A stretch of 64,000 nt of DNA from Euonymus europaeus (lineage: Eukaryota > Streptophyta > Magnoliopsida > Celastrales > Celastraceae): contig OY756966.1 of NCBI GenBank assembly GCA_963580455.1, positions 26,601,001 through 26,665,000 of the forward strand. Direction: 5' to 3'. A program made the translations under genes and the position numbers. The notes below the pieces were generated by a model. That model was not told where the DNA came from and ran no database searches. It saw only the letters and a program-made list of their open reading frames with translations. Below, one piece after another: positions 1-12,797 of this stretch (the first letter of the stretch is position 1; each line of letters opens with the position of its first letter).

Positions 1-2
1 CC

Positions 3-693
3 GAGTTCTGAATTCGGTAATTTTTAGATTGATTTCACACTACTTTTCGAGCTCTACAATCCAGGATTTTCGAATTTTGATTTCCGAACTGGTGGCTAGT
101 AGGTCTCGTTTCACCTAGTTAGCCGCGAAATGTGATTTCTTTACGTAAACGGTTTTATGAATATCAGTTGACTCCGAGTTCTGAATTCGTTGATTTTTAG
201 ATTGATTTCACACTAATTTTCGAGCTCTACAATCCCGGATTTTCGGATTTTGATTTCAGAACTGGTGGCTAGTAGGTCTCGTTTCGCCTAGTTAGCCGCG
301 AAATGTGGTTTCTTTAAGTAAACGGTTTTATTAAGATCCGTTGACTCCGAGTTCTGAATTTTGCGATTTTAGATTGATTTCTCACTACTTTTCGAGCTCT
401 ACAATCCTAGCATTTTGGTTTTTGATTTCAGAACTCGTGCCTAGTAGGTCCCGTTTCACCTAGTTAGCCGCGAAATGTGATTTCTTTACGTAAACGGTTT
501 TATGAATATCCGTTGACTACGAGTTCTGAATTCGGCGATTTTTAGCTTGATTTCACATTAATTTTCAAGCTCTAAAATCCTGGCATATTGGTTTTTGATT
601 TCAGAACTCGTGGCTAGTATGTCTTGTTTCACGTAGTTAGCCGCGAAATGTAGTTTCTTTGCGTAAACGGTTTTATGAATATCAGTTGACTGC
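3..693 (+). repeat. Array edge block, four monomers
   Basis: The first three units (to about 518) match 2,943-3,460 in their variant bases, including agattgatttc, a missing GAATTC in ctgaattttgcg and the variant gtgcctagtaggtcc. The fourth unit switches to a form with cacattaattttcaagctc and catattgg, which resembles units near 5,388 and 9,530. The block is therefore a joined pair of segments whose relatives lie several kb downstream. One T is missing in the third unit, giving a 172-bp spacing. Confidence 0.75.
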
Positions 694-1385
694 GAGTTCT
701 GTATTCGGCGATTTTTTGCTTGATTTCACACTACTTTTCGAGCTCTACAATCCTGGCATTACGGATTTTGATTTCAGAACTCGTGGCTAGTAGGTCTCGT
801 TTCACCTAGTTAGCCGCGAAATGTGGTTTCTTTACGTAAACGGTTTTATGAATATCCGTTGAGTCCGAGTTCTGAATTCGGCGATTTTTAGCTTGATTTC
901 ACACTACTTTTCGAGCTCTACAATCCTGGAATTACGGATTTTGATTTCAGAACTCGTGGCTAGTAGGTCTCGTTTCACCTAGTTAGCCGCAAAATGTGGT
1001 TTCTTTACGTAAACGGTTTTATGAATATCCGTTGACTCCGAGTTCTGAATTCGGCGATTTTTAGCTTGATTTCACACTACTTTTCGAGCTTTACAATCCT
1101 GGCATTTCGGATTTTGATTTCAGAACTTGTGGCTAGTAGGTCTCGTTTCACCTAGTTAGCCGCGAAATAGGGTTTCTTTACGTAAACGGTTTAATGAATA
1201 TCAGTTGACTGCGAGTTCTTAATTCGGCAATTTTTAGCTTGATTTCACACTACTTTTTGAGCTCTACAATCCTGGCATTTCAGTTTTTAATTTCAGAACT
1301 GGTGAATAATAGGTCTCGTTTCACCTAGTTAGCCGCGAAATGTGGTTTCTTTACGTAAACAGTTTTATGAATATCAGTTGACTCC
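694..1385 (+). repeat. 4-monomer higher-order repeat, copy 1 (692 bp)
   Basis: Four units in order: gattttttgc with cattacgg; gaattacgg with gcaaaatg; gctttacaatcc with aacttgtgg and aaatagggtttc; and ttaattcggcaatt with tttttgagc. The same order follows at 1,386. Anchor gcaaaatg is at 989 here and 1,681 in the next copy, exactly 692 bp apart. Confidence 0.85.
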
Positions 1386-2077
1386 GATTTCTGAATTCGG
1401 CGATTTTTTGCTTGATTTCACACTACTTTTCGATCTCTACAATCCTGGCATTACGGATTTTGATTTCAGAACTCGTGGCTAGTAGGTCTTGTTTCACCTA
1501 GTTAGCCGCGAAATGTGGTTTCTTTACGTAAACGGTTTTATGAATATCCGTTGAGTCCGAGTTCTGAATTCGGCGATTTTTAGCTTGATTTCACACTACT
1601 TTTCGAGCTCTACAATCCTGGAATTACGGATTTTGATTTCAGAACTCGTGGCTAGTAGGACTCGTTTCACCTAGTTAGCCGCAAAATGTGGTTTCTTTAC
1701 GTAAACGGTTTTATGAATATCCGTTGACTCCGAGTTCTGAATTCGGCGATTTTTAGCTTGATTTCACACTACTTTTCGAGCTTTACAATCCTGGCATTTC
1801 GGATTTTGATTTCAGAACTTGTGGCTAGTAGGTCTCGTTTCACCTAGTTAGCCGCGAAATAGGGTTTCTTTACGTAAACGGTTTAATGAATATCAGTTGA
1901 CTGCGAGTTCTTAATTCGGCAATTTTTAGCTTGATTTCACACTACTTTTTGAGCTCTACAATCCTGGCATTTCAGATTATGATTTCAGAACTGGTGGCTA
2001 GTAGGTCTCGTTTCACCTAGTTAGCCGCGAAATGTGGTTTCTTTACGTAAACGGTTTTATGAATATCCGTTGACTCC
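1386..2077 (+). repeat. 4-monomer higher-order repeat, copy 2 (692 bp)
   Basis: Same four-unit order as 694-1,385. The main differences are gatttctg at the start, cgatctctac in the first unit, and the end of the fourth unit (ggtggctagtagg here, ggtgaataatagg in copy 1). Units of this set reappear around 10,209-10,560. Confidence 0.85.
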
Positions 2078-2942
2078 GAGTTCTGAATTCGGCGATTTTT
2101 AGCTTGATTTCACACTACTTTTCGAGCTCTACAATCCTGGCGTTCCAGATTATGATTTCAGACATGGTGGCTAGTAGGTCTCATTTCACCTAGTTAGCCG
2201 CGAAATGTGGTTTCTTTACGTAAACAGTTTTATGAATATCAGTTGACTCTGATTTCTGAATTCGGCGATTTTTTGCTTGATTTCACACGACTTTTCGAGC
2301 TCTACAATCCTGGTATTACGGATTTTGTTTTCAGAAATCGTGGCTAGTAGGTCTCGTTTCACCTAGTTAGCCGCGAAATGCGGTTTCTTTACGTAAACGG
2401 TTTTATGAATATCAGTTGAGTCCGAGTTCTGAATTCGGCGATTTTTAGCTTGATTTCACACTACTTTTCGAGCTCTACAATCCTGGCATTACGGATTTTG
2501 ATTTCAGAACTCGTGGCTAGTAGGTCTCGTTTCACCTAGTTAGCCGCGAAATGTGGTCTCTCTACGTAAACGGTTTTATGAATATCCGTTGACTCCGAGT
2601 TCTGAATTCGGCGATTTTTAGCTTGATTTCACACTACTTTTCGAGCTCTACAATCCTGGCATTTCGGGTTTTGATTTCAGAACTTGTGGCTAGTAGGTCT
2701 CGTTTCACCTAGTTAGCCGCGAAATAGGGTTTCTTTACGTAAACGGTTTAATGAATATCAGTTGACTGCGAGTTCTTAATTCGTCGATTTTTAGCTTGAT
2801 TTCACACTACTTTTCGAGCTCTACAATCCTGGCATTACGGATTTTGATTTCAGAACTCGTGGCTAGTAGGTCTCGTTTCACCTAGTTTGCCGCGAAATGT
2901 GGTTTCTTTACGTAAACAGTTCTATGAATATCCGTTGAGTCC
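2078..2942 (+). repeat. Five-monomer block, relative of 6,057-7,267
   Basis: It contains the rare markers gcgttccagattatg with cagacatggtgg (about 2,141), then cacgacttttcg with gttttcagaaatcg, and later aaatagggtttc and gttcttaattcgtcg. The same markers, in the same order, recur after 6,057. The first marker is 3,979 bp (23 units) from one later copy and 4,498 bp (26 units) from another. Confidence 0.8.
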
Positions 2943-5900
2943 GAGTTCTGAATTCGGTGATTTTTAGATTGATTTCACACTACTTTTCGAGCTCTACAAT
3001 CCAGGATTTTCAAATTTTGATTTCCGAACTGGTGGCTAGTAGGTCTCGTTTCACCTAGTTAGCCGCGAAATGTGATTTCTTTACGTAAACGGTTTTATGA
3101 ATATCAGTTGACTCCAAGTTCTGAATTCGGTGATTTTTAGATTGATTTCACACTAATTTTCGAGCTCTACAATCCTTGATTTTTGATTTTGATTTCAGAA
3201 CTGGTGGCTAGTAGGTCTCGTTTCGCCTAGTTAGCCGCGAAATATGGTTTCTTTACGTAAACGGTTTTATTAAGATCCGTTGACTCCGAGTTCTGAATTT
3301 TGCGATTTTTAGATTGATTTCTCACTACTTTTCGAGCTCTACAATCCTAGCATTTTGGTTTTTGATTTCAGAACTCGTGCCTAGTAGGTCCCGTTTCACC
3401 TAGTTAGCCGCGAAATGTGATTTCTTTATGTAAACGGTTTTATGAATATCCGTTGACTACGAGTTCTGAATTCGGTGATTTTTAGCTTGATTTCACACTA
3501 CTTTTCGAGCTCTACAATCCTGGCGTATCGGTTTTTGATTTCACAACTCGTGGCTAGTAGGTCTCGTATCACCTAGTTAGCCGCGAAATGTGATTTCTTT
3601 ACGTAAACAGTTTTATGAATATCCGTTGACTACGAGTTCTGAATTCGGTGATTTTTAGCTTGATTTCACAGTACTTTTCGAGCTCTAAAATCCTGGCATT
3701 TTGGATTTTTATTTCAAAACTCGTGGCTAGTAGGTCTCATTTCACCTAGTTAGCCGCGAAATGTGGTTTCTTTACATAAACGGTTTTATGAATATTCGTT
3801 GAATGCGAGTTCTGAATTCGGCGATTTTTAGCTTGATTTCACACTACCTTTTGAGCTCTACAATCCTTGTATTTTGGATTTTGATTTCAGAACTCGTGTC
3901 TAGTAGGTCTCGTTTCTCCTAGTTAGCCGCCAAATGTAGTTTCTTTAATTAAACGGTTTTATGAATATCCGTTGACTCCGAGTTCGGAATTCGGTGATTT
4001 TTAGCTTGCTTTCACACTACTTTTTCGAGCTCTACAATCCTGGCTTTTCGGATTTCAATTTCCGAACTCGTGGCTAGTAGGTCTCGTTTCACCTAGTTAG
4101 CCGCGAAATGTGGTTTCTTTACGTAAACGGTTTCTTAAATATCAGTTGACTGCGAGTTCTGAATTCGGCGATTTTTAGCTTGATTTCACACTACTTTTCG
4201 AGCTCTACAGTCCTGGCTTTTCGGATTTTGATTTCGGAACTCGTGGCTTGTAAGTCTTGTTTCACCTAGTTAGCCGCGAAATGTGGTTTCTTTACGTAAA
4301 CGGTTTTATGAATATCTGTTGACTGCGAGTTCTGAATTCGGCGATTTTTAGCTTGATTTCACACTACATTTCGATCTCTACAATCCAGGCGTTACGGATT
4401 TTGATTTCAGAACTCTTGTTTAGTAGGTCTCGTTTCACCTAGTTGGCCTTGAAATGTGGTTTCTTTACGTAAACTGTTTTATGAATATCCGTTGACTGTG
4501 AGTTCTGAATTCGTTGATTTTTAACTTGATTTTACACTACTTTTCGAGCTCTACAATCCTGGCTTTTCGGTTTTCAATTTCCGAACTCGTGGCTAGTAGG
4601 TCTCGTTTCAGCTAGTTAGCCGCGAAATGTGGTTTCTTTACGTAAACGGTTTTTTGAATATCCGTTGACTGCGAGTTCTGAATTCGGTGATTTTTAGCTT
4701 GATTTCACACTACTTCTCGAGCTCTACAGTCCTGGCTTTTCAGATTTTCATTTCAGAACTCGTGGCTTGTAGGTCTCGTTTCACCTATTTAGCCGCGAAA
4801 TGTGGTTTCTTTACGTAAACGGTTTTATGAATATCCGTTGAGTCCGAGTTCTGAATTCGGCGATTTTTAGCTTGATTTCACACTACTTTTCGAGCTCTAC
4901 AATCCTGGCATTACGGATTTTGATTTCAGAACTCTTGGCTAGTAGGTCTCGTTTCACCTAGTTAGCCGCGAAATGTGGTCTCTTTACGTAAACGGTTTTA
5001 TGAATATCCGTTGACTCCGAGTTCTGAATTCGGCGATTTTTAGCTTGATTTCACACTACTTTTCGGGCTCTACAATCCTGGCATATTGGTTTTTGATTTC
5101 AGAACTCGTGGCTAGTAGGTCTCGTTTCACGAAGTTAGCCGCGAAATGTGGTTTCTTTGCGTAAACAGTTTTATGAATATCAGTTGACTGCGAGTTCTGT
5201 ATTCGGCGATTTTTAGCTTGATTTCACACTAATTTTCGAGCTCTACAATCCTGGCATTTCGGATTTTGATTTCAGAACTCGTGGCTAGTAGGTCTCGTTT
5301 CACGTAGTTAGCCGCGAAATGTGGTTTCTTTGCGTAAACAGATTTATGAATATCAATTGACTGCGAGTTCTGTATTCGGCGATTTTTAGCTTGATTTCAC
5401 ATTAATTTTCGAGCTCTACAATCCTGGCATATTGGTTTTTGATTTCAGAACTCGTGGCTAGTAGGTCTCGTTTCACGTAGTTAGCCGCGAAATGTAGTTT
5501 CTTTGCGTAAACAGTTTTATGAATATCAATTGACTGCGAGTTCTGTATTCGGCGATTTTTAGCTTGATTTCACACTATTTTTCGAGCTCTACAAACTTGG
5601 CTTTTCGGATATTGATTTCAGAACTGGTGGATAATAGGTCTCGTTTCACCTAGTTAGCCGCGAAATGTCGTTTCTTTACCTAAACAGTTTTATGAATATC
5701 AGTTGACTCCGATTTCTGAATTCGACGATTTTTGCCCTGATTTCACACTACTTTTCGAGCTCTACAACCCTGGCATTACGGATTTTGATTTCAGAACTCG
5801 TGGCTAGTAGGTCTCCTTTCACCTAGTTAGCCGCGAAATGTGGTTTCTTTACGTAAACGGTTTTATGAATATCCGTTGAGTCCGAGTTCTGAATTCGGCG

Positions 5901-6056
5901 ATTTTTAGCTTGATTTCACACAACTTTTCGAGCTCTACAATGCTGGAATTACGGATTTTGATTTCAGAACTCGTGGCTAGTAGGTCTCGTTTCACCTAGT
6001 TAGCCGCAAAATGTGGTTTCTTTACGTAAACGGTTTTATGAATATCCGTTGACTCC
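2943..6056 (+). repeat. Long HOR, copy A (18 monomers)
   Basis: Eighteen units whose variant pattern is repeated at 7,268-10,208. Matching anchors lie 4,325 bp apart (25 units) up to about 4,600, and 4,152 bp (24 units) from about 4,840 onward; for example tcgggctc at 5,064 and 9,216, and tttgccctga at 5,731 and 9,883. It includes early members of the ctcctag / taattaaac subtype (near 3,900) and the ttgcgtaaacag subtype (5,155-5,510). Most differences between copies are single bases. Confidence 0.85.
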
Positions 6057-7094
6057 GAGTTCTGAATTCGGCGATTTTTAGCTTGATTTCACACTACTTT
6101 TCGAGCTCTACAATCCTGGCGTTCCAGATTATGATTTCAGACATGGTGGCTAGTAGGTCTCATTTCACCTAGTTAGCCGCGAAATGTGGTTTCTTTACGT
6201 AAACAGTTTTATGAATATCAGTTGACTCTGATTTCTGAATTCGGCGATTTTTTGCTTGATTTCACACGACTTTTCGAGCTCTACAATCCTGGTATTACGG
6301 ATTTTGTTTTCAGAAATCGTGGCTAGTAGGTCTCGTTTCACCTAGTTAGCCGCGAAATGTGGTTTCTTTACGTAAACGGTTTTATGAATAGCCGTTGAGT
6401 CCGAGTTCTGAATTCGGCGATTTTTAGCTTGATTTCACACTACTTTTCGAGCTCTACCATCCTGGCATTACGGATTTTGATTTCAGAACTCGTGGCTAGT
6501 AGGTCTCGTTTCACCTAGTTAGCCGCAAAATGTGGTTTCTTTACGTAAACGGTTTTATGAATATCCGTTGACTCCGAGTTCTGAATTCGGCGATTTTTAG
6601 CTTGATTTCACACTACTTTTCGAGCTCTACAATCCTGGCGTTCCAGATTATGATTTCAGACATGGTGGCTAGTAGGTCTCATTTCACCTAGTTAGCCGCG
6701 AAATGTGGTTTCTTTACGTAAACAGTTTTATGAATATCAGTTGACTCTGATTTCTGAATTCGGCGATTTTTTGCTTGATTTCACACGACTTTTCGAGCTC
6801 TACAATCCTGGTATTACGGATTTTGTTTTCAGAAATCGTGGCTAGTAGGTCTCGTTTCACCTAGTTAGCCGCGAAATGTGGTTTCTTTACGTAAACGGTT
6901 TTATGAATAGCCGTTGAGTCCGAGTTCTGAATTCGGCGATTTTTAGCTTGATTTCACACTACTTTTCGAGCTCTACAATCCTGGCGTTTCGGATTTTGAT
7001 TTCAGAACTTGTGGCTAGTAGGTCTCGTTTCACCTAGTTAGCCGCGAAATAGGGTTTCTTTACGTAAACAGTTTAATGAATATCAGTTGACTGC
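6057..7094 (+). repeat. 3-monomer duplication (519-bp spacing)
   Basis: The pair gcgttccagattatg/cagacatggtgg and cacgacttttcg/gttttcagaaatcg occurs at 6,057 and again at 6,576, exactly 519 bp apart. The third unit differs between the two: cattacgg with gcaaaatg at 6,403, and gcgtttcgg with aacttgtgg at 6,922. The single-copy form of this pair at 2,078 looks like the unduplicated state. Confidence 0.8.
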
Positions 7095-7267
7095 GAGTTC
7101 TTAATTCGTCGATTTTTAGCTTGATTTCACACTACTTTTCGAGCTCTACAATCCTGGCATTACGGATTTTGATTTCAGAACTCGTGGCTAGTAGGTCTCG
7201 TTTCACCTAGTTAGCCGCGAAATGTGGTTTCTTTACGTAAATAGTTCTATGAATATCCGTTGAGTCC
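7095..7267 (+). repeat. Single linking monomer before HOR copy B
   Basis: It carries gttcttaattcgtcg, cattacgg and a tctatgaatatccgttgag end, and corresponds to the unit at 2,770-2,942 that precedes copy A. The shared preceding unit shows that the duplicated segment extends upstream of 2,943. Confidence 0.75.
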
Positions 7268-10208
7268 GAGTTCTGAATTCGGTGATTTTTAGATTGATTT
7301 CACACTACTTTTCGAGCTCTACAATCCAGGATTTTCAAATTTTGATTTCCGAACTGGTGGCTAGTAGGTCTCGTTTCACCTAGTTAGCCGCGAAATGTGA
7401 TTTCTTTACGTAAACGGTTTTATGAATATCAGTTGACTCCAAGTTCTGAATTCGGTGATTTTTAGATTGATTTCACACTAATTTTCGAGCTCTACAATCC
7501 TTGATTTTTGATTTTGATTTCAGAACTGGTGGCTAGTAGGTCTCGTTTCGCCTAGTTAGCCGCGAAATGTGGTTTCTTTACGTAAACGGTTTTATTAAGA
7601 TCCGTTGACTCCGAGTTCTGAATTTTGCGATTTTTAGATTGATTTCTCACTACTTTTCGAGCTCTACAATCCTAGCATTTTGGTTTTTGATTTCAGAACT
7701 CGTGCCTAGTAGGTCCCGTTTCACCTAGTTAGCCGCGAAATGTGATTTCTTTATGTAAACGGTTTTATGAATATCCGTTGACTACGAGTTCTGAATTCGG
7801 TGATTTTTAGCTTGATTTCACACTACTTTTCGAGCTCTACAATCCAGGCGTATCGGTTTTTGATTTCACAACTCGTGGCTAGTAGGTCTCGTATCACCTA
7901 GTTAGCCGCGAAATGTGATTTCTTTACGTAAACAGTTTTATGAATATCCGTTGACTACGAGTTCTGAATTCGGTGATTTTTAGCTTGATTTCACAGTACT
8001 TTTCGAGCTCTAAAATCCTGGCATTTTGGATTTTTATTTCAAAACTCGTGGCTAGTAGGTCTCATTTCACCTAGTTAGCCGCGAAATGTGGTTTCTTTAC
8101 ATAAACGGTTTTATGAATATCCGTTGACTGCGAGTTCTGAATTCGGCGATTTTTAGCTTGATTTCACACTACCTTTTGAGCTCTACAATCCTTGTATTTT
8201 GGATTTTGATTTCAGAACTCGTGTCTAGTAGGTCTCGTTTCTCCTAGTTAGCCGCCAAATGTAGTTTCTTTAATTAAACGGTTTTATGAATATCCGTTGA
8301 CTCCGAGTTCGGAATTCGGTGATTTTTAGCTTGCTTTCACACTACTTTTTCGAGCTCTACAATCCTGGCTTTTCGGATTTCAATTTCCGAACTCGTGGCT
8401 AGTAGGTCTCGTTTCACCTAGTTAGCCGCGAAATGTGGTTTCTTTACGTAAACGGTTTCTTAAATATCAGTTGACTGCGAGTTCTGAATTCGGCGATTTT
8501 TAGCTTGATTTCACACTACTTTTCGAGCTCTACAGTCCTGGCTTTTCGGATTTTGATTTCGGAACTCGTGGCTTGTAAGTCTTGTTTCACCTAGTTAGCC
8601 GCGAAATGTGGTTTCTTTACGTAAACGGTTTTATGAATATCCGTTGACTGCGAGTTCTGAATTCGGCGATTTTTAGCTTGATTTCACACTACATTTCGAT
8701 CTCTACAATCCAGGCGTTATGGATTTTGATTTCAGAACTCTTGTTTAGTAGGTCTCGTTTCACCTAGTTGGCCTTGAAATGTGGTTTCTTTACGTAAACT
8801 GTTTTATGAATATCCGTTGACTGTGAGTTCTGAATTCGTTGATTTTTAGCTTGATTTTACACTACTTTTCGAGCTCTACAATCCTGGCTTTTCGGTTTTC
8901 AATTTCCGAACTCGTGGCTAGTAGGTCTCGTTTCACCTATTTAGCCGCGAAATGTGGTTTCTTTACGTAAACGGTTTTATGAATATCCGTTGAGTCCGAG
9001 TTCTGAATTCGGCGATTTTTAGCTTGATTTCACACTACTTTTCGAGCTCTACAATCCTGGCATTACGGATTTTGATTTCAGAACTCGTGGCTAGTAGGTC
9101 TTGTTTCACCTAGTTAGCCGCGAAATGTGGTCTCTTTACGTAAACGGTTTTATGAATATCCGTTGACTCCGAGTTCTGAATTCGGCGATTTTTAGCTTGA
9201 TTTCACACTACTTTTCGGGCTCTACAATCCTGGCGTATTGGTTTTTGATTTCAGAACTCGTGGCTAGTAGGTCTCGTTTCACGAAGTTAGCCGCGAAATG
9301 TGGTTTCTTTGCGTAAACAGTTTTATGAATATCAGTTGACTGCGAGTTCTGTATTCGGCGATTTTTAGCTTGATTTCACACTACTTTTCGAGCTCTACAA
9401 TCCTGGCATTTCGGATTTTGATTTCAGAACTCGTGGCTAGTAGGTCTCGTTTCACGTAGTTAGCCGCGAAATGTGGTTTCTTTGCGTAAACAGATTTATG
9501 AATATCAATTGACTGCGAGTTCTGTATTCGGCGATTTTTAGCTTGATTTCACATTAATTTTCGAGCTCTACAATCCTGGCATATTGGTTTTTGATTTCAG
9601 AACTCGTGGCCAGTAGGTCTCGTTTCACGTAGTTAGCCGCGAAATGTAGTTTCTTTGCGTAAACAGTTTTATGAATATCAATTGACTGCGAGTTCTGTAT
9701 TCGGCGATTTTTAGCTTGATTTCACACTATTTTTCGAGCTCTACAAACTTGGCTTTTCGGATATTGATTTCAGAACTGGTGGATAATAGGTCTCGTTTCA
9801 CCTAGTTAGCCGCGAAATGTGGTTTCTTTACCTAAACAGTTTTATGAATATCAGTTGACTCCGATTTCTGAATTCGACGATTTTTGCCCTGATTTTACAC
9901 TACTTTTCGAGCTCTACAATCCTGGCATTACGGATTTTGATTTCAGAACTCGTGGCTAGTAGGTCTCGTTTCACCTAGTTAGCCGCGAAATGTGGTTTCT
10001 TTACGTAAACGGTTTTATGAATATCCGTTGAGTCCGAGTTCTGAATTCGGCGATTTTTAGCTTGATTTCACACAACTTTTCGAGCTCTACAATCCTGGAA
10101 TTACGGATTTTGATTTCAGAACTCGTGGCTAGTAGGTCTCGTTTCACCTAGTTAGCCGCAAAATGTGGTTTCTTTACGTAAACGGTTTTATGAATATCCG
10201 TTTACTCC
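7268..10208 (+). repeat. Long HOR, copy B (17 monomers)
   Basis: It follows copy A unit by unit but has one unit fewer. At about 8,921-8,935 two adjacent copy-A units are represented by one hybrid: bases up to 8,920 match the first (ctag) and bases from 8,936 match the second (cacctatttag). After that the offset to copy A drops from 4,325 to 4,152 bp. Similarity ends near 10,260, where copy A goes on to gcgttccag and copy B to gctttacaatcctggcatt. Confidence 0.85.
8921..8935. other. Exchange point that removed (or added) one monomer
   Basis: The 15 bases gtaggtctcgtttca are identical in both parental units of copy A. The base just before (8,920, A) is diagnostic for the first parent and the base just after (8,936, C, then tatttag) for the second. 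An unequal exchange inside this interval explains the exact 173-bp length difference. Which copy is ancestral is not settled. Confidence 0.75.
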
Positions 10209-11419
10209 GAGTTCTGAATTCGGCGATTTTTAGCTTGATTTCACACTACTTTTCGAGCTTTACAATCCTGGCATTTCGGATTTTGATTTCAGAACTTGTG
10301 GCTAGTAGGTCTCGTTTCACCTGGTTAGCCGAGAAATAGGGTTTCTTTACGTAAACGGTTTAATGAATATCAGTTGACTGCGAGTTCTTAATTCGGCAAT
10401 TTTTAGCTTGATTTCACACTACTTTTCGAGCTCTACAATCCGGGCATTTCAGATTATGATTTCAGAATTGGTGGTTAGTAGGTCTCGTTTCACCTAGTTA
10501 GCCGCGAAATGTGGTTTCTTTACGTAAACGGTTTTATGAATATCCGTTTACTCCGAGTTCTGAATTCGGCGATTTTTAGCTTGATTTCACACTACTTTTC
10601 GAGCTCTACAATCCTGGCATTTCGGATTTTGATTTCAGAACTCGTGGCTAGTAGGTCTCGTTTCACCTAGTTAGCCGCGAAATGTGGTTTCTTTACGTAA
10701 ACGGTTTTATGAATATCCGTTGACTCCGAGTTCTGAATTTGGCGATTTTTAGCTTGATTTCACACTAATTATCGAGCTCTACAATCCTGGAATTTCGGAT
10801 TTTGATTTCAGAACTTGTGGCTAGTAGGTCTCGTTTCACCTAGTTAGCCGCGAAATAGGGTTTCTTTACGTAAACGGTTTAATGAATATCAGTTGACTGC
10901 GAGTTCTTAATTCGGCGATTTTTAGCTTGAATTCACACTACTTTTCGAGCTCTACAATCCTGGCGTATTGGTTTTTGATTTCAGAACTCGGGGCTAGTTG
11001 GTCTCGTTTCACGAAGTTAACCGCGAAATGTGGTTTCTTTGCGTAAACAATTTTATTAATATCAGTTGACTGCGAGTTCTGTATTCGGCGATTTTTAGCT
11101 TGATTTCACACTACTTTTCGAGCTCTACAATCCTGGAAATTCGGATTTTGATTTCAGAACTCGTGGCTAGTAGGTCTCGTTTCACGTAGTTAGCCGCGAA
11201 ATGTAGTTTCTTTGCGTAAACAGTTTTATGAATATCAGTTGACTGCGAGTTCTGTATTCGGCGATTTTTAGCTTGATTTCACACTACTTTTCGAGCTCTA
11301 CAAACCTGGCTTTTCGGATTTTGATTTCAGAACTGGTGGATAATAGGTCTCGTTTCACCTAGGTAGCCGCGAAATGTGGTTTCTTTACGTAAACAGTTTT
11401 ATGAATATCAGTTGACTCC
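10209..11419 (+). repeat. Mixed-subtype block, seven monomers
   Basis: It starts with the gctttacaatcc / aaatagggtttc unit and ttaattcggcaatt, the set also seen at 1,040-1,385. It continues with a near-consensus unit, another aaatagggtttc unit, and units of the ttgcgtaaac / gttctgtattcgg subtype. The aaatagggtttc form is linked to aacttgtgg before it and to taatgaatatcagttgactgcgag after it. I found it nine times, none beyond 16.4 kb. Confidence 0.75.
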
Positions 11420-12628
11420 GATTTCTGAATTCGGCGATTTTTTGCTTGATTTCACACTACTTTTCGAGCTCTACAATCCTGGCATTACGGATTTTGATTT
11501 CAGAACTCGTGGCTAGTAGGTCTCGTTTCACCTAGTTAGCCGCGAAATGTGGTTTCTTTACGTAAACGGTTTTATGAATATCCGTTGAGTCCGAGTTCTG
11601 AATTCGGCGATTTTTAGCTTGATTTCACACTACTTTTTGAGCTCTACAATCCTGGCATTACGGATTTTGATTTCAGAACTCGTGGCTAGTAGGTCTCGTT
11701 TCACCTAGTTAGCCGCGAAATGTGGTTTCTTTACGTAAACGGTTTTATGAATATCCGTTGACTCCGAGTTCTGAATTTGGCGATTTTTAGCTTGATTTCA
11801 CACTAATTTTCGAGCTCTACAATCCTGGAATTTCGGATTTTAATTTCAGAACTTGTGGCTAGTAGGTCTCGTTTCACCTAGTTAGCCGCGAAATAGGGTT
11901 TCTTTACGTAAACGGTTTAATGAATATCAGTTGACTGCGAGTTCTTAATTCGGCGATTTTTAGCTTGATTTCACACTACTTTTCGAGCTCTACAATCCTG
12001 GCGTTTCAAATTTTGATTTCAGAACTGGTGGCTAGTAGGTCTCGTTTCACCTAGTTAGCCGCGAAATGTGGTTTCTTTACGTAAACGGTTTTATGAATAT
12101 CAGTTGACTGCGAGTTCTGAATTCGGCGATTTTTAGCTTGATTTCACACTACTTTTTGAGCTCTACAATCCTGGCATTACGGATTTTGATTTCAGAACTC
12201 GTGGCTAGTAGGTCTCGTTTCACCTAGTTAGCCGCGAAATGTGGTTTCTTTACGTAAACGGTTTTATGAATATCCGTTGAGTCCGAGTTCTGAATTCGGC
12301 GATTTTTAGCTTGATTTCACACTACTTTTCGAGATCTACAATCCTGGCATTACGGATTTTTATTTCAGAACTCGTAGCTAGTAGGTCTCGTTTCACCTAG
12401 TTAGCCGCGAAATGTGGTTTCTTTACGTAAACGGTTTTATAAATATCCGTTGAGCCCGAGTTCTGAATTCGGCGATTTTTAGCTTGATTTCACACTACTT
12501 TTCGAGCTCTACAATCCTGGCATTACGGATTTTGATTTCAGAACTCGAGGCTAGTAGGTCTCGTTTCACCTAGTTAGCAGCGAAATGTGGTTTCTTTACG
12601 TAAACGGTTTTATGAATATCCGTTGAGT

Positions 12629-12645
12629 CCGAGTTCTGAATTCGG
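12629..12645. other. 17-bp imperfect dyad at the monomer boundary
   Basis: The sequence ccgagttctgaattcgg matches its own reverse complement at 14 of 17 positions around a central T, with GAATTC inside. It recurs in most units. Common variants (gcgag, acgag, ttcggaattcgg, ttcttaattcgg) change one arm. Dyads are frequent in centromeric satellites and may extrude as hairpins; whether this one does is unknown. Confidence 0.7.
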
Positions 12646-12767
12646 CGATTTTTAGCTTGATTTCACACTACTTTTCGAGCTCTACAATCCTGGCATTACG
12701 GATTTTGATTTCAGAACTCGTGGCTAGTAGGTCTCGTTTCACCTAGTTAGCCGCGAAATGTGGTTTC

Positions 12768-12777
12768 TTTACGTAAA
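12768..12777. other. Perfect 10-bp palindrome TTTACGTAAA
   Basis: At unit positions 138-147 the sequence reads the same on both strands. It is kept in most units. The main alternative form, TTTAATTAAA, is also a perfect palindrome even though its two central bases differ. Rarer forms such as tttaaataaa, tttacctaaa, tttccgtaaa and tttaagttaa break it. Confidence 0.85.
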
Positions 12778-12797
12778 CGGTTTTATGAATATCCGTT
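12776..12797. other. Inverted repeat aacgg / ccgtt, 12-bp spacer
   Basis: Arms at unit positions 146-150 and 163-167 are exact reverse complements around an A/T-rich spacer. The right arm varies (cagtt, cattg, ttgtt), so the pairing is lost in many units. It overlaps the TTTACGTAAA palindrome by two bases. Confidence 0.6.
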
